Positions 26,659 through 35,861 of a DNA stretch of 64,000 bases are shown here, one piece after another (the stretch's first letter is position 1; every line of letters begins with the position of its first letter). Below the pieces are notes generated by a model, which did not search any database, had not been told where the DNA came from, and worked only from the letters and a program-made list of their open reading frames with translations. Both the position numbers and the translations under genes were made by a program. Source of the stretch: Rhizobium sp. CF080 (GTDB taxonomy: Bacteria; Pseudomonadota; Alphaproteobacteria; Rhizobiales; Rhizobiaceae); NCBI RefSeq assembly GCF_000282095.2, contig NZ_AKKC02000002.1, forward strand, positions 558,001 to 622,000, in the 5' to 3' direction.

Positions 26659-27282
26659 ATGGCAGAGATCAGATATCACGAAGGCGATATTCCGGCAGCA
26701 GACGCGGCCCGTTATACGGGAGCGATCGCCATCGACACCGAGACGCTCGGTCTCGTGCCGCGCCGCGACCGGCTTTGCGTCGTGCAGCTTTCGCCGGGAG
26801 ACGGTTCGGCCGACGTGATCCGGATCGCCGCCGGGCAGAGCCAGGCCCCCAATCTCGTCGCCATGCTGGCCGATCCGGCGCGCCAGAAGATCTTCCATTA
26901 CGGCCGCTTCGATATCGCCGTTCTGTTCCACACGTTCGGCGTCACCACGACGCCGGTCTTCTGCACCAAGATCGCCTCGCGCCTGGCCCGCACCTATACG
27001 GACCGGCACGGGCTCAAGGACAATCTCAAGGAGATGCTCGACGTCGACGTTTCCAAGGCGCAGCAGCAATCCGACTGGGCGGCCGAAGTGCTTTCGCCGG
27101 CGCAGCTCGAATATGCGGCCTCCGACGTGCTCCACCTGCATGCGCTCCGAGACAAGCTGAGCCACCGCCTCGTTCGCGACAAGCGCGCCGAACTGGCCCA
27201 GGCCTGTTTCGAATTCCTGCCAACGCGGGCGAAGCTGGATCTGCTCGGCTGGGAAGAGGCCGACATTTTCGCCCATAGCTGA
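26659..27282 (+). CDS. Ribonuclease D-like 3'-5' exonuclease without HRDC domain
   Basis: A 207-residue DEDDy exonuclease. The acidic residues are Asp26 and Glu28 (AIDTETLGL), Asp85 (HYGRFDIAVL) and Asp156 with Tyr152 (YAASDVLHL). Unlike full RNase D (about 375 residues) it stops after the catalytic domain and lacks HRDC domains, a short form common in alphaproteobacteria. It should trim RNA 3' ends, for instance tRNA precursors. The 5' region carries GGAGTCGGAC before the ATG. The gene lies divergent from the triple-hairpin sRNA. Confidence 0.92.
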   Translation: MAEIRYHEGDIPAADAARYTGAIAIDTETLGLVPRRDRLCVVQLSPGDGSADVIRIAAGQSQAPNLVAMLADPARQKIFHYGRFDIAVLFHTFGVTTTPVFCTKIASRLARTYTDRHGLKDNLKEMLDVDVSKAQQQSDWAAEVLSPAQLEYAASDVLHLHALRDKLSHRLVRDKRAELAQACFEFLPTRAKLDLLGWEEADIFAHS

Positions 27283-27379
27283 TGCCGGGGGACGGTATCA
27301 TCGTGCCGTGCAATCCGGGTGACAGCGAAACGGCCTGCGTCCGAATGTGATAAAGAGCGGCATAACTACTAGCTGCCCG

Positions 27380-27395
27380 GTAACGTCTCGTTAAC
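27380..27395 (+). promoter_or_regulatory. CtrA-like binding site upstream of an acidic protein
   Basis: GTAA-CGTCTCG-TTAAC fits the cell-cycle regulator CtrA consensus TTAA-N7-TTAAC with one mismatch. It lies 57 bases before the start codon at 27452, a normal promoter position. A second such site precedes the next gene. Confidence 0.4.
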
Positions 27396-27451
27396 CCTTC
27401 AAATCTAGTTTTGCCCGCGGTGTATCTTTCGACGAGACCGGATTTCGGGCC

Positions 27452-28495
27452 ATGTTGCTTCCTACCCAGCAGACTTACGGGCTTGCCGCGACCAACATGA
27501 TGCAGTCGATGCTCGACAGCATCGAGGATCAGCGCAAGAAGGACGAAGAGCAGCGGACCGGCAAAAAGAGCGATCCGGTTGCCGAAGCCCGCATCAGCGC
27601 CAGCGAAGACGCCAGGCGCGCCCGCGACAAGATCACCACCGCCCTTTTCGGCGTCAACAGCACTGACCCGAACGAGCTGAAGATCGAGCTCGTCGACCGC
27701 CTCGCTTCCAAGCTCGGCATCGACACCGACGAAGCGCGCTCGTCCTACAAGCTCGGCAAGGCGCTGGAAGACGCGCTGAAGGATCTCGGAGCGGCCGGCG
27801 CGGCCAAGCTCGAGGAAGACCTCGGCCTCAAGGACATGGGTATCTCGATCGATACGCTGCTGGCGGCGATCAAGAACCCCTATGGCGACGACAACCAGCG
27901 CCTGATGGACGGCCTCAACCGCAAGGCCAATGGCGGCAAGCTGGACACGGAAGTCGAGCGTGTCGTGCAGCGGCTCGAGGATGTCGCCGACCCGAAGACG
28001 CTCGAAGAGCTGAAGCTCGGTCCGCAGGGCTACGATCCGACCCGAGTCGAAGATGCCGAAACCCGCGCCGAGCGCCAGGACGACATCCAAGCGGCGGAAG
28101 CCGGCAAGAAGCTCGATGACGTCCAGAAGGTTCAGGACGTCATCGAGAAGAAGAATGACGAGGCGGCAAAACCGGCGGCCGGCGGCACAGCCGATACGGC
28201 ATCCGTCGACGATACCGCGCTGCTGGCGCTTTTCGCTGCGGCCGCCGAACAGGTGGCCAGTTCCGATACGGGCGACGCGGCCGACAGCCTCGTTTCCGAC
28301 GACAGTTCCGCCGAGGACGACTCCGCCGCCTCCGACGCGATCCTGGCAGACAATGAAGCGCCGACCAATGAAATGGCGGCGAAAGCGATCGAGGAGCTTG
28401 CCGCCGAGGCCGCCGAGAAATCCCAGGCCGACATCGTGCCCGTGCGCGTGGACGAGATCGGCATCTATGAACTGTTGAAGAAGCTGGCTGCGTGA
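27452..28495 (+). CDS. Uncharacterised acidic, helix-rich protein
   Basis: A 347-residue protein not recognised as any named family. There is no signal peptide or membrane segment. Residues 1-190 are predicted helical and charged (MLLPTQQTYGLAATNMMQSM; DPNELKIELVDRLASKLGID). Residues about 215-335 are low-complexity, rich in Ala, Asp, Glu and Ser (DSLVSDDSSAEDDSAASDAI), and the last dozen residues (VDEIGIYELLKKLAA) look like a short C-terminal peptide motif. A CtrA-like box precedes it. It is followed by another protein of similar build opening MLPPVRTSSF, suggesting a functional pair. Function unknown. Confidence 0.8.
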   Translation: MLLPTQQTYGLAATNMMQSMLDSIEDQRKKDEEQRTGKKSDPVAEARISASEDARRARDKITTALFGVNSTDPNELKIELVDRLASKLGIDTDEARSSYKLGKALEDALKDLGAAGAAKLEEDLGLKDMGISIDTLLAAIKNPYGDDNQRLMDGLNRKANGGKLDTEVERVVQRLEDVADPKTLEELKLGPQGYDPTRVEDAETRAERQDDIQAAEAGKKLDDVQKVQDVIEKKNDEAAKPAAGGTADTASVDDTALLALFAAAAEQVASSDTGDAADSLVSDDSSAEDDSAASDAILADNEAPTNEMAAKAIEELAAEAAEKSQADIVPVRVDEIGIYELLKKLAA

Positions 28496-28576
28496 TCCTG
28501 CAATAAACCCGATCTCCCCCTCATCTGTCCCGCCATGGATCATTTTCGCTGACCTCCCAGCGGAAGGCGAAACCTG

Positions 28577-28592
28577 TTAGCGAATTGTTAAC
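28577..28592 (+). promoter_or_regulatory. CtrA-like binding site upstream of a second acidic protein
   Basis: TTAG-CGAATTG-TTAAC matches TTAA-N7-TTAAC with one mismatch and is followed by a T-run. It is 142 bases before the start codon at 28734. The gap also contains a short fragment of a RIME-type repeat (about 28512-28531). Confidence 0.4.
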
Positions 28593-28733
28593 CTTTTTGC
28601 CGCACAGTCATGTCTGTGTATCGGCACTGGCGACGCCATGAGGCGTTCCGGTCGCAACGCCGCTCGTTGCGAAAAGACAAGAACCCGTTCGGCCGAGCTG
28701 TCCTATCGTCTCTATCAGACATTGGAGCGGACG

Positions 28734-30374
28734 ATGCTGCCCCCGGTTCGTACCAGTTCATTCGTCGACTACCAGACACCATCGCAGCAACCCATTCTGC
28801 GTCAGCGGATCGACGTGGCCAATACCGTGGCGAACAGCGGGTTGATCGGTTCCTCGCCGATGTCTGCGGGGCGGCTGGACGTCCTTTCGCTTTCGGCGCA
28901 GCTCCAGCTCGCCCAGGGGTTTTCCGTCTTCGCCGAAACCATCGGCCGGCTGATCAAGGTGCCGCGCCGCGAAGGCGAAGCATTGGCCGATTATGCCCAG
29001 CGCCTTTCCGAAGCGGTCAAGGCGATGAACCCGGCCGAAAAGGCAGCTCTCGAACGCACGCTCAACCAGCTGGTCAAGGGCATTTCGCTCCGCCTTCTCG
29101 CCGAAATCCTCAATAATCCGGCCGGTCCCGAGGCCGCACGCGTCGCCATGCAACTGGAGACCGCCCAGCTGCTCGACCGCGATCTCGCCGCAAAGGCCGT
29201 CGTCAGCTCCTATCGCCAGAATGCCGGGGCGGAACAGGTGCCGGGCCCGCTGCCGCCGCCGGCAAACGCCGCGCCAACAGCATCCGGCCAGACTTCCGCA
29301 CCGACGGCAGAGGCCGAGGCCCAGGCCGCGCAACCCGGCGAGGAAGCTGCGATCGACGGAGATTTGCCGGAAGAGATTGCCGCAGACGCAGCCACGCAGG
29401 ATGCGGAAGCATCGCCTGCGACGACAATTTCCAGCGCCACTCAGGATGCGGCCACGCTTTCCGCCGAAGTCGAGGCCCTGGCGGCCCCCACCGACGAGAA
29501 CCCATTGCAGGCGAGCGCCGAAACCGATCCGGGTATGGCACCCGCATCCGCGCAGGAAGCGGCCGAACTCGCTGAAAGCGAGACACCGGAGTTTGCCGCC
29601 GCGCGGACCGAAGAGGCGCCGGAGAGCCCGACGGCAGCGCGGCCGGACGAAGGCCGACAGACTGCGACCGCAGTTCCAGGCGATCGGCGCACGGCTCAAC
29701 CCGTCTTTTATGACGGCCCGGCTCTCGCCCGGCTTTCCCAGCGCGGCCTCGAACAGCAAGGCGGCGCGCGTGCGCTCAATGCGGAGAAGATGGCGAACGG
29801 CGCCACGACCATATGGCTGGCGGAAGTGCTTGCCGACGCCACCAGCGACCTTCTCGACGGTCTGCCGGTTGCGGCAAGGCAGTTGCCGGAACAGCAGGCA
29901 TTGCAGGAATTGACCGACAAGGACCTCATCGGAAAATCCGCCATGCAGGCGAATGAAGCCATGGCAAAGCCCGCGCCACCGGCCGCGGATGAACCGGCAA
30001 GCACCGGTTCAACGAGCCGGACCGCCGGTACTACCCCGAACGCAAGCAGTCAGGCCGCAGGCGCGACGGAACTCGCCGAGCAGCTCGCTCTCCCGATCGC
30101 CCTGCCACCCGCCTTTCGCGAAGGCGTTGCCCTGCCCTATGTCCCCTACCCGCCGGAGGAGCGCGAGCGGGACCCCGAGGAGCGCAAGACAAAGGCGATC
30201 TCGCAGACCGACGAGGACGGTGAACAGCAGCAATCGGCCGGCGAGCAGGCGTTCAGCGAAGAAGGCCCGGCCGACGACCACGGCGAGGACGAAGGCGACG
30301 AGGTTTCGAAGGAAGCCACGGAAGATGCGGAGCGGGCGAACGACCTCTACTGGCGCATGGCCGGCTGGACTTGA
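28734..30374 (+). CDS. Uncharacterised protein with long disordered acidic/proline region
   Basis: A 546-residue protein of no family I recognise. Residues about 45-165 are a folded, helical-looking region (LSLSAQLQLAQGFSVFAETI, VPRREGEALADYAQRLSEAV, GISLRLLAEILNNPAGPEAA). Residues about 170-320 are Ala/Glu/Pro-rich and disordered, then comes a second ordered stretch (about 330-405, MANGATTIWLAEVLADATSD), and a highly charged C-terminus. GGAG precedes the chosen ATG; the frame is open for 32 codons upstream but those are Arg-rich. No signal peptide. The overall plan of two small domains joined by long linkers suggests a secreted or scaffold protein, but this is a guess. Confidence 0.78.
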   Translation: MLPPVRTSSFVDYQTPSQQPILRQRIDVANTVANSGLIGSSPMSAGRLDVLSLSAQLQLAQGFSVFAETIGRLIKVPRREGEALADYAQRLSEAVKAMNPAEKAALERTLNQLVKGISLRLLAEILNNPAGPEAARVAMQLETAQLLDRDLAAKAVVSSYRQNAGAEQVPGPLPPPANAAPTASGQTSAPTAEAEAQAAQPGEEAAIDGDLPEEIAADAATQDAEASPATTISSATQDAATLSAEVEALAAPTDENPLQASAETDPGMAPASAQEAAELAESETPEFAAARTEEAPESPTAARPDEGRQTATAVPGDRRTAQPVFYDGPALARLSQRGLEQQGGARALNAEKMANGATTIWLAEVLADATSDLLDGLPVAARQLPEQQALQELTDKDLIGKSAMQANEAMAKPAPPAADEPASTGSTSRTAGTTPNASSQAAGATELAEQLALPIALPPAFREGVALPYVPYPPEERERDPEERKTKAISQTDEDGEQQQSAGEQAFSEEGPADDHGEDEGDEVSKEATEDAERANDLYWRMAGWT

Positions 30375-30402
30375 ATTCCATTCATAAAAACCGCGCATGA
30401 AA

Positions 30403-30432
30403 AAACCGCCGGACTTGCGTCCGGCGGTTTTC
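30403..30432. terminator. Bidirectional terminator between convergent genes
   Basis: AAAACCGCCGGA/TCCGGCGGTTTT form a perfect 12-bp stem with loop CTTGCG. It has A-runs on one side and T-runs on the other, so it works in both directions. It separates the uncharacterised protein gene from rpsA, which converge. Confidence 0.9.
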
Positions 30433-30452
30433 GATCTCTTGCGAGGCGTCGA

Positions 30453-32159
30453 TTACTCGTTGTTGCCGCGGTTCTTCAGAGCCGCGCCAAGGATGTCGCC
30501 GAGCGAAGCGCCGCTGTCGGACGAACCGAACTGAGCGACTGCTTCCTTCTCTTCTGCGATCTCGAGAGCCTTGATCGACAGCATGACCTTGCGGTCCTTC
30601 TTGGAGAAGTTGACGACGCGGGCATCGAAGACCTGGCCAACCGAGAAACGCTCCGGACGCTGATCGTCGCGATCGCGTGCCAGGTCGTTGCGGCGGATGA
30701 AGGAGGTGATGTCTTCGTGGTTGACGAGACGAACCTCTACACCACCGTCGTTGACGGCGATGACTTCGCACGACACGACGGCATTCTTGCGCAGGTCGCC
30801 GGAAGTGGCGGCTTCACCGACCGAATCCTTGCCGAGCTGCTTGATGCCGAGCGAGATACGCTCCTTGTCGACGTCCACATCGAGAACGACAGCCTTGACG
30901 ACGTCGCCCTTGTTGAACTCCTCGATGACCTGTTCGCCCGGACGGTTCCAGTCGAGGTCGGAGAGATGGACCATGCCGTCAACGTCGCCTTCGAGGCCGA
31001 TGAACAGGCCGAACTCGGTCTTGTTCTTGACTTCGCCTTCGACTTCAGTGCCGGCCGGATGGCTGTAGGCAAATGCCTGCCACGGATTTTCGAGCGTCTG
31101 CTTCAGGCCAAGCGAGATACGGCGCTTGGACGGATCGACTTCGAGAACGACCACGTCAACATCCTGCGTCGTGGACAGGATCTTGCCGGGATGGACGTTC
31201 TTCTTGGTCCAGGACATTTCGGAAATGTGGATGAGGCCTTCGATGCCCGGCTCCAGTTCGACGAATGCACCGTAGTCGGTGATGTTCGTGACGGTACCGG
31301 AAATCTTCTTGCCGACCGGATACTTGGCGGCAATGCCATCCCACGGATCCGACTCGAGCTGCTTCATGCCGAGCGAGATGCGGTGGGTTTCCTGGTTGAT
31401 GCGGATGATCTGTACCTTGACCTGCTGGCCGATGGACAGGATTTCCGACGGATGGTTCACACGGCGCCATGCCATGTCGGTGACGTGCAGGAGGCCGTCG
31501 ATGCCGCCGAGATCAACGAACGCACCGTAATCGGTGATGTTCTTGACGACGCCGTCAACAACCTGGCCTTCTTCGAGGTTCTGAACGATTTCAGAACGCT
31601 GCTCGGCGCGGGACTCTTCGAGAACCGTGCGGCGCGACACAACGATGTTGCCGCGGCGCTTATCCATCTTGAGGATTTCGAAGGGCTGCGGGTTGTGCAT
31701 GAGCGGGGTGACGTCGCGGATCGGACGAATGTCGACCTGCGAACGCGGCAGGAAGGCAACGGCGCCGTCGAGATCGACGGTGAAGCCACCCTTGACCTGG
31801 TTGAAGATGACGCCTTCGACGCGCTCGCCAGCTTCGAACTTGAGTTCGAGCTTGACCCAGCTTTCTTCGCGGCGAGCCTTCTCGCGCGACAGAACCGCTT
31901 CGCCAAGCGCGTTCTCGATGCGCTCGACGTAAACTTCGACTTCGTCGCCGACCTTCAGCGAACCGTCCTTGCCCTTGGCACCGAATTCCTTGAGCGCAAT
32001 GCGACCTTCGACCTTGAGACCGACGTCAACGACGGCCATGTCCTTTTCGATCCCGGTGACGATGCCCTTTGTGACATAGCCTTCGGCCAGATCGTTGGTA
32101 GCGAAGGATTCTTCGAGGAGGGCTGCGAAGTCCTCCCGCGTGGGGTTAGATACTGCCAT
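30453..32159 (-). CDS. rpsA: 30S ribosomal protein S1
   Basis: A 568-residue RNA-binding ribosomal protein with six S1 repeats (for example YVTKGIVTGIEKDMAVVDVG, VVDGVVKNITDYGAFVDLGG, KISGTVTNITDYGAFVELEP). It captures mRNA for initiation. The start giving MAVSNPTREDFAALLEESFA is conserved in rhizobia and is preferred over an ATG 19 codons upstream. It lies downstream of cmk on the same strand with a 141-base gap, the usual cmk-rpsA order. Confidence 0.97.
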   Translation of the reverse strand: MAVSNPTREDFAALLEESFATNDLAEGYVTKGIVTGIEKDMAVVDVGLKVEGRIALKEFGAKGKDGSLKVGDEVEVYVERIENALGEAVLSREKARREESWVKLELKFEAGERVEGVIFNQVKGGFTVDLDGAVAFLPRSQVDIRPIRDVTPLMHNPQPFEILKMDKRRGNIVVSRRTVLEESRAEQRSEIVQNLEEGQVVDGVVKNITDYGAFVDLGGIDGLLHVTDMAWRRVNHPSEILSIGQQVKVQIIRINQETHRISLGMKQLESDPWDGIAAKYPVGKKISGTVTNITDYGAFVELEPGIEGLIHISEMSWTKKNVHPGKILSTTQDVDVVVLEVDPSKRRISLGLKQTLENPWQAFAYSHPAGTEVEGEVKNKTEFGLFIGLEGDVDGMVHLSDLDWNRPGEQVIEEFNKGDVVKAVVLDVDVDKERISLGIKQLGKDSVGEAATSGDLRKNAVVSCEVIAVNDGGVEVRLVNHEDITSFIRRNDLARDRDDQRPERFSVGQVFDARVVNFSKKDRKVMLSIKALEIAEEKEAVAQFGSSDSGASLGDILGAALKNRGNNE

Positions 32160-32300
32160 GAAATCTCCTGAGGTACCCGATACGGGCCCATACAGCGCCG
32201 GTGGTTCGTGTTGCACATGCCCAAAGGTTCATGTCCGCCTCCCTCATCGGAGTTATCCGGGGGAGGCAATCCGGCGCGGGGACTTAAACTTCGGGCTATT

Positions 32301-32960
32301 CTATTTCAATTGTCTTTTCAGAGCGGCGTCGATGATGGTCTTCGCTGCCCGAAACGCGGCCTCTATACTCATTTCCGAGGTATCAAGCAAGTGCGCATCG
32401 TCGGCGGGCTTCAGGGGGCTGTCGGCCCGGCCCATGTCGCGCTCGTCGCGTTTCTTCACATCGGAGAAGATCGCGTCATAATCGACCTCGCCGCCCTTGC
32501 CGACGATCTCGTCGTACCGGCGCTTCGCCCTCACATCCGCAGATGCGGTGACATAGAGTTTCACGGGCGCATCGGGGCAGACGACCGTGCCGATATCCCG
32601 GCCGTCGAGCACCGTTCCCGGCTGCCTCAGGGAAAAAGCGCGCTGCGCCTCGACCAGAGCCCGGCGGACGGACGGCATGACGGCAATCTTCGAGGCCGCC
32701 TCGCCGATCGCGTGACTGGACAAAATATCGCGATCGAGGCCGGCGAGTTCAACCTCACGCGCCATCTTCTCGGCGACCTTCTCGTCATCGAGCGGCAGGC
32801 TGGCATCGAGCAGCGCCTTGGCGGTGGCGCGATAGGTCAGTCCCGTATCCAGATGGTGAAAACCGTAGGCGTCGGCGATCTGACGGGACAGCGTGCCCTT
32901 GCCGGCTGCGGCGGGGCCGTCGATGGCGATGATCATTGCAGGCTTTAAATTCAAACTCAT
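32301..32960 (-). CDS. cmk: Cytidylate kinase
   Basis: A 219-residue kinase converting CMP/dCMP to diphosphates. The P-loop [11 protein letters not shown] is at 16-26, followed by YRATAKALL, the CMP-binding segment [20 protein letters not shown] and the lid [10 protein letters not shown]. The ATG overlaps the stop of the upstream paiB-like gene (ATGA), supporting this start; an internal ATG eight codons in (MIIAIDGP) is the alternative. It precedes rpsA. Confidence 0.95.
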   Translation of the reverse strand: MSLNLKPAMIIAIDGPAAAGKGTLSRQIADAYGFHHLDTGLTYRATAKALLDASLPLDDEKVAEKMAREVELAGLDRDILSSHAIGEAASKIAVMPSVRRALVEAQRAFSLRQPGTVLDGRDIGTVVCPDAPVKLYVTASADVRAKRRYDEIVGKGGEVDYDAIFSDVKKRDERDMGRADSPLKPADDAHLLDTSEMSIEAAFRAAKTIIDAALKRQLK

Positions 32961-33598
32961 GCTTCGCGCATGGCTCCATACTGGCGGACGAGATCCGCCA
33001 TATCGCCCTGCCCGGGCATTTCATCAAGCCCTGCCGCAACACCTTCGCGATCGCCGACGGGGCGGTTCTGGCTGACCTTCCACTTGCCCTCGATCGCGGC
33101 GATCTCGATTTCGATGCCGACGATGCCTTTCAATTGCGCGCGGATGAAATCGTCCGGCGCATCGGTGACGGCCCAGGGCATGGCGCGGCTCCCCTCATGC
33201 TGGCTGGTGATCGCATTGATCTGCGACAGCAGCCAGTCGGCGTCCTCGACGATGCGGGCCGGGCCTCTTGCCTGGACGATCGCATAGTTCCAGGTCGGCA
33301 CGACCTTTCCGGTCTCGCGCTTGGTCTGGTACCAGGAAGGCGTAACGTAGGAATCGGCGCCCTGGAAGACGGCGAGAACCGAGGCTCCGTCGCGGATGTC
33401 CTTCCATTGGCCGTTGGCGCGGGCGAGATGCAGGCGGAGCGTTCCTTTTGCCGAAGCCCCGGCATCGAGATGAAACGGCACCGGATTGGCGAGCAGGCCG
33501 GAATTGCCGGATGTCACCAGCAAACCGAGCGAATGAGCCCGGATCAGCGCGTGCTGCGTGCCAAGCTCCTCTTCGCGAAAATGCGGCGGCTGGTACAT
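32957..33598 (-). CDS. PaiB-type FMN-binding protein
   Basis: A 213-residue protein of the PaiB family, split-barrel flavin binders named for a Bacillus negative regulator. Typical parts are [10 protein letters not shown] at the start, [32 protein letters not shown] and [20 protein letters not shown]. The start at MYQPPHF matches the family and has AGAGGTAAAG before it; 28 further upstream codons are not family-like. It is the first gene of paiB-cmk(-rpsA), overlapping cmk by four bases. Whether it regulates transcription or acts as an enzyme is unknown. Confidence 0.9.
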   Translation of the reverse strand: MYQPPHFREEELGTQHALIRAHSLGLLVTSGNSGLLANPVPFHLDAGASAKGTLRLHLARANGQWKDIRDGASVLAVFQGADSYVTPSWYQTKRETGKVVPTWNYAIVQARGPARIVEDADWLLSQINAITSQHEGSRAMPWAVTDAPDDFIRAQLKGIVGIEIEIAAIEGKWKVSQNRPVGDREGVAAGLDEMPGQGDMADLVRQYGAMREA

Positions 33599-33848
33599 GC
33601 TCTTTACCTCTTGTCGCTTCCATCCGGAGCGGGCGGCGGGCCTGCCCGTCACGGCGGAAATTTTACCCCCCGTGACTAACATAACGCCTGCGATCGGTCA
33701 CCGCTTTCACCCTTATGGGGTTCATGAAAAGTTTGTCTTTGACATCAAAGAGCACAGGCCTTATGGGGACCGGCTTAGATTTTCACCCTATAAAGCCGCG
33801 ATCCAAGCGGCGCGCCGAACTATTCGGCCATCCCATGAGGCTCTGACT

Positions 33849-34238
33849 GTGGCAAAAGCGGAACTCGGAACCAAGCGAACCGACCCCGATACCGGCAAAA
33901 AATTCTACGACCTGAACCGCGATCCGGTCGTTTCTCCCTATACCGGCAAGTCCTGGCCGCTGTCCTTCTTCGAGGAAAACAGCGTCGCCAAGAAGATGGA
34001 ACAGGCCGAGGAGGAAGACGTCCAGGAAGTCGATACCGAAAATCCGGAAGTCGAACTCGTCTCGCTCGAAGAGGGCGACGAGGCAGCCGGCGGCGACGAC
34101 ATCCCGGATATCGGCGATGACGACGATGTCGATATCGGCGATGATGACGACGATACCTTCCTGGAAGCCGACGAAGACGAAGATGACGACGACATGTCGG
34201 GCATCATCGGCGTGACCGGCGACGACGACGAAGTCTGA
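33849..34238 (+). CDS. TIGR02300 family (FYDLN acid domain) protein
   Basis: A 129-residue, extremely acidic protein. The N-terminal third is the conserved part (AELGTKRTDPDTGKKFYDLN, then DPVVSPYTGKSWP); the rest is Glu/Asp-rich with DDDDVDIGDDDDD-type repeats. A GTG start is needed to give the conserved MAKAELG opening. The family is restricted to alphaproteobacteria and has no known function. It is divergent from paiB-cmk-rpsA with a 250-base intergenic region, and precedes tRNA-Ala. Confidence 0.9.
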   Translation: MAKAELGTKRTDPDTGKKFYDLNRDPVVSPYTGKSWPLSFFEENSVAKKMEQAEEEDVQEVDTENPEVELVSLEEGDEAAGGDDIPDIGDDDDVDIGDDDDDTFLEADEDEDDDDMSGIIGVTGDDDEV

Positions 34239-34254
34239 TCCGTTTCCAAGGTAA

Positions 34255-34285
34255 CGCCCGGCAATTCAATAAAAATTGCCGGGCG
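34255..34285. terminator. Hairpin after the TIGR02300 gene
   Basis: CGCCCGGCAATT/AATTGCCGGGCG form a perfect 12-bp stem with a 7-base loop, 16 bases after the stop codon. The downstream sequence GACAAATTT has only a short T-run, so termination efficiency is uncertain. Confidence 0.6.
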
Positions 34286-34406
34286 GACAAATTTCGGCTT
34301 GCACTCTCCGTAAACCGGAAGTAATAAGCCGCCACTCCGCCGGGCAAAGCCTTCATAAGCGCCTCGGGGGAGTTCCCAGGACCGGAAAATACCGGACCAC
34401 CCTGAT

Positions 34407-34482
<76 letters not shown>

Positions 34483-34543
34483 AATATCTCCGAGACATGT
34501 AGAAGTTGATCGCCCGGGCCAGAACGCCTGCTTGGCGTTCGTG

Positions 34544-34807
34544 TCATCTCGCCATCAAAGTCGGGTTCGGGCGATGCGCTCGCGGCCTATGGCTCCGTTT
34601 GCGGGAGATCTGTTGAGAGCGGTGGCGAAGTACCTTCTGGCGCTCGGCCTTTCGTTCCAGCTCCGGCAAGCTCGTGCATGCCAGGCTGTCGACGGCAAGC
34701 TCGTCGAGATATTGCTGGCGGCGCGCCCTGGCCATCTGTTGGATGACGACTGCGAATATGCCGGCAAGAACTGCGACGATTGCCATAACGAACATTAGAG
34801 CGACCAT
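34544..34807 (-). CDS. Small single-pass membrane protein
   Basis: An 87-residue protein with one N-terminal membrane helix (about 2-24, ALMFVMAIVAVLAGIFAVVI) followed by a cationic cytoplasmic tail rich in Arg and Lys. AGGAGGTGCTC immediately before the ATG is a near-perfect ribosome-binding site, which is the main reason to believe it and to choose this start over one 27 codons upstream. No family recognised. It lies between tRNA-Ala and the DMT transporter gene. Confidence 0.65.
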   Translation of the reverse strand: MVALMFVMAIVAVLAGIFAVVIQQMARARRQQYLDELAVDSLACTSLPELERKAERQKVLRHRSQQISRKRSHRPRAHRPNPTLMAR

Positions 34808-34898
34808 GAGCACCTCCTGTTCCTGTGAAACGTGCGGAAGCGGATAAAGTTCGCCAATCATAGCCCGATGACGTTCACGCCGCATCACATCCCTTTGT

Positions 34899-35861
34899 TC
34901 AAGGGGGGTCTTCGCTCAAGGGGCCTTCGCTCAAAGAGGGACCATTGCTCAAGGTCCTCCTGCTCAGGGCGCGGCCGCGACGGCGGTCGAGCCAGGAAGC
35001 TCCCTGGAGTGCGGCCAGGATAATCATCACGCCGATCACCACCCTCACCTCGGGCACTTCGTCGAAGAAGACGTAGCCGGTGACGGTCACGAAGACGATC
35101 GACAGATAGCCGACGGGGGCGAGCACGCTGGCATCGGCGATCCGATAGGCGCGCAGGAAACAATATTGGCCGAGCTGGGCGAGGAAGCCGATGCCGAGCA
35201 GCGGGATCCAGTCGAAGGGCATGACCGGCTGCCAGGTGAAGACGGCAGGCACGGCGGTGATGACCGCGAGGCCGACCGTGTAGAAGACCATCATCACGGT
35301 GGTGTTCTCGTCCTTCAGCGCCCGGGTCTGGATGATCGCCAGCGAACCGAAAACGACCGAGACCAGCACGACCAGAACTTCGATATCGAAGCTCGACGTG
35401 CCGGGTGCCATGACGATCAGCACTCCGATGAAGGCGAAGCCCGCACCGAGCCAGCGGATGCGGCTCACCGTTTCGCCGAGCATCGCAACCGCCATGGCCA
35501 TGGTGATCAGCGGCCGGGAAAAGCCGACCGCATTGACCATGGCGAGCGGCAGCATGGTGATGGCGAGAAAATTGCTGGTGAGCGCCACCGCATTGCAGGA
35601 AATGCGGAAAATGTTGCGCCACGGGTGTTTGACCCGGCGCATTTCGGCGCGGTGCCGCCAGATCAGCGGCAGGATGAACAGGAGACCGATCATCGCCCGG
35701 ATGAAGACGAGCTGGAAGGCCGGATAGGTCGCCCCTTGCGCCTTCACCAGCGCCGTCATGCCGCCCGAGACCAGCGTCATGTCGAGAAGCAGCCAGCCGA
35801 TGCCGGTGCGGGCGTTCGAGGCCCGCTCGGCTTCCGGCTCTGGCGCGGCCTCCGTGCTCAC
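34899..35861 (-). CDS. EamA/DMT-family transporter
   Basis: A 320-residue inner-membrane protein with about ten helices in two EamA repeats (GWLLLDMTLVSGGMTALVKA ... ; VLVSVVFGSLAIIQTRALKD ...). The family exports or imports small metabolites; substrate unknown. It overlaps the PIG-L deacetylase gene by four bases and so may move its substrate or product. The last 20 residues (TLSNGPSLSEGPLSEDPP) come from an imperfect 15-18-base tandem repeat, suggesting the C-terminus was extended by repeat DNA. Confidence 0.88.
   Translation of the reverse strand: MSTEAAPEPEAERASNARTGIGWLLLDMTLVSGGMTALVKAQGATYPAFQLVFIRAMIGLLFILPLIWRHRAEMRRVKHPWRNIFRISCNAVALTSNFLAITMLPLAMVNAVGFSRPLITMAMAVAMLGETVSRIRWLGAGFAFIGVLIVMAPGTSSFDIEVLVVLVSVVFGSLAIIQTRALKDENTTVMMVFYTVGLAVITAVPAVFTWQPVMPFDWIPLLGIGFLAQLGQYCFLRAYRIADASVLAPVGYLSIVFVTVTGYVFFDEVPEVRVVIGVMIILAALQGASWLDRRRGRALSRRTLSNGPSLSEGPLSEDPP

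Noticed and set aside
34255..34285. Hairpin after the TIGR02300 gene as a riboswitch for tRNA-Ala
   Set aside because: It is a simple long stem with no further conserved structure; a terminator-like end is the simpler view.
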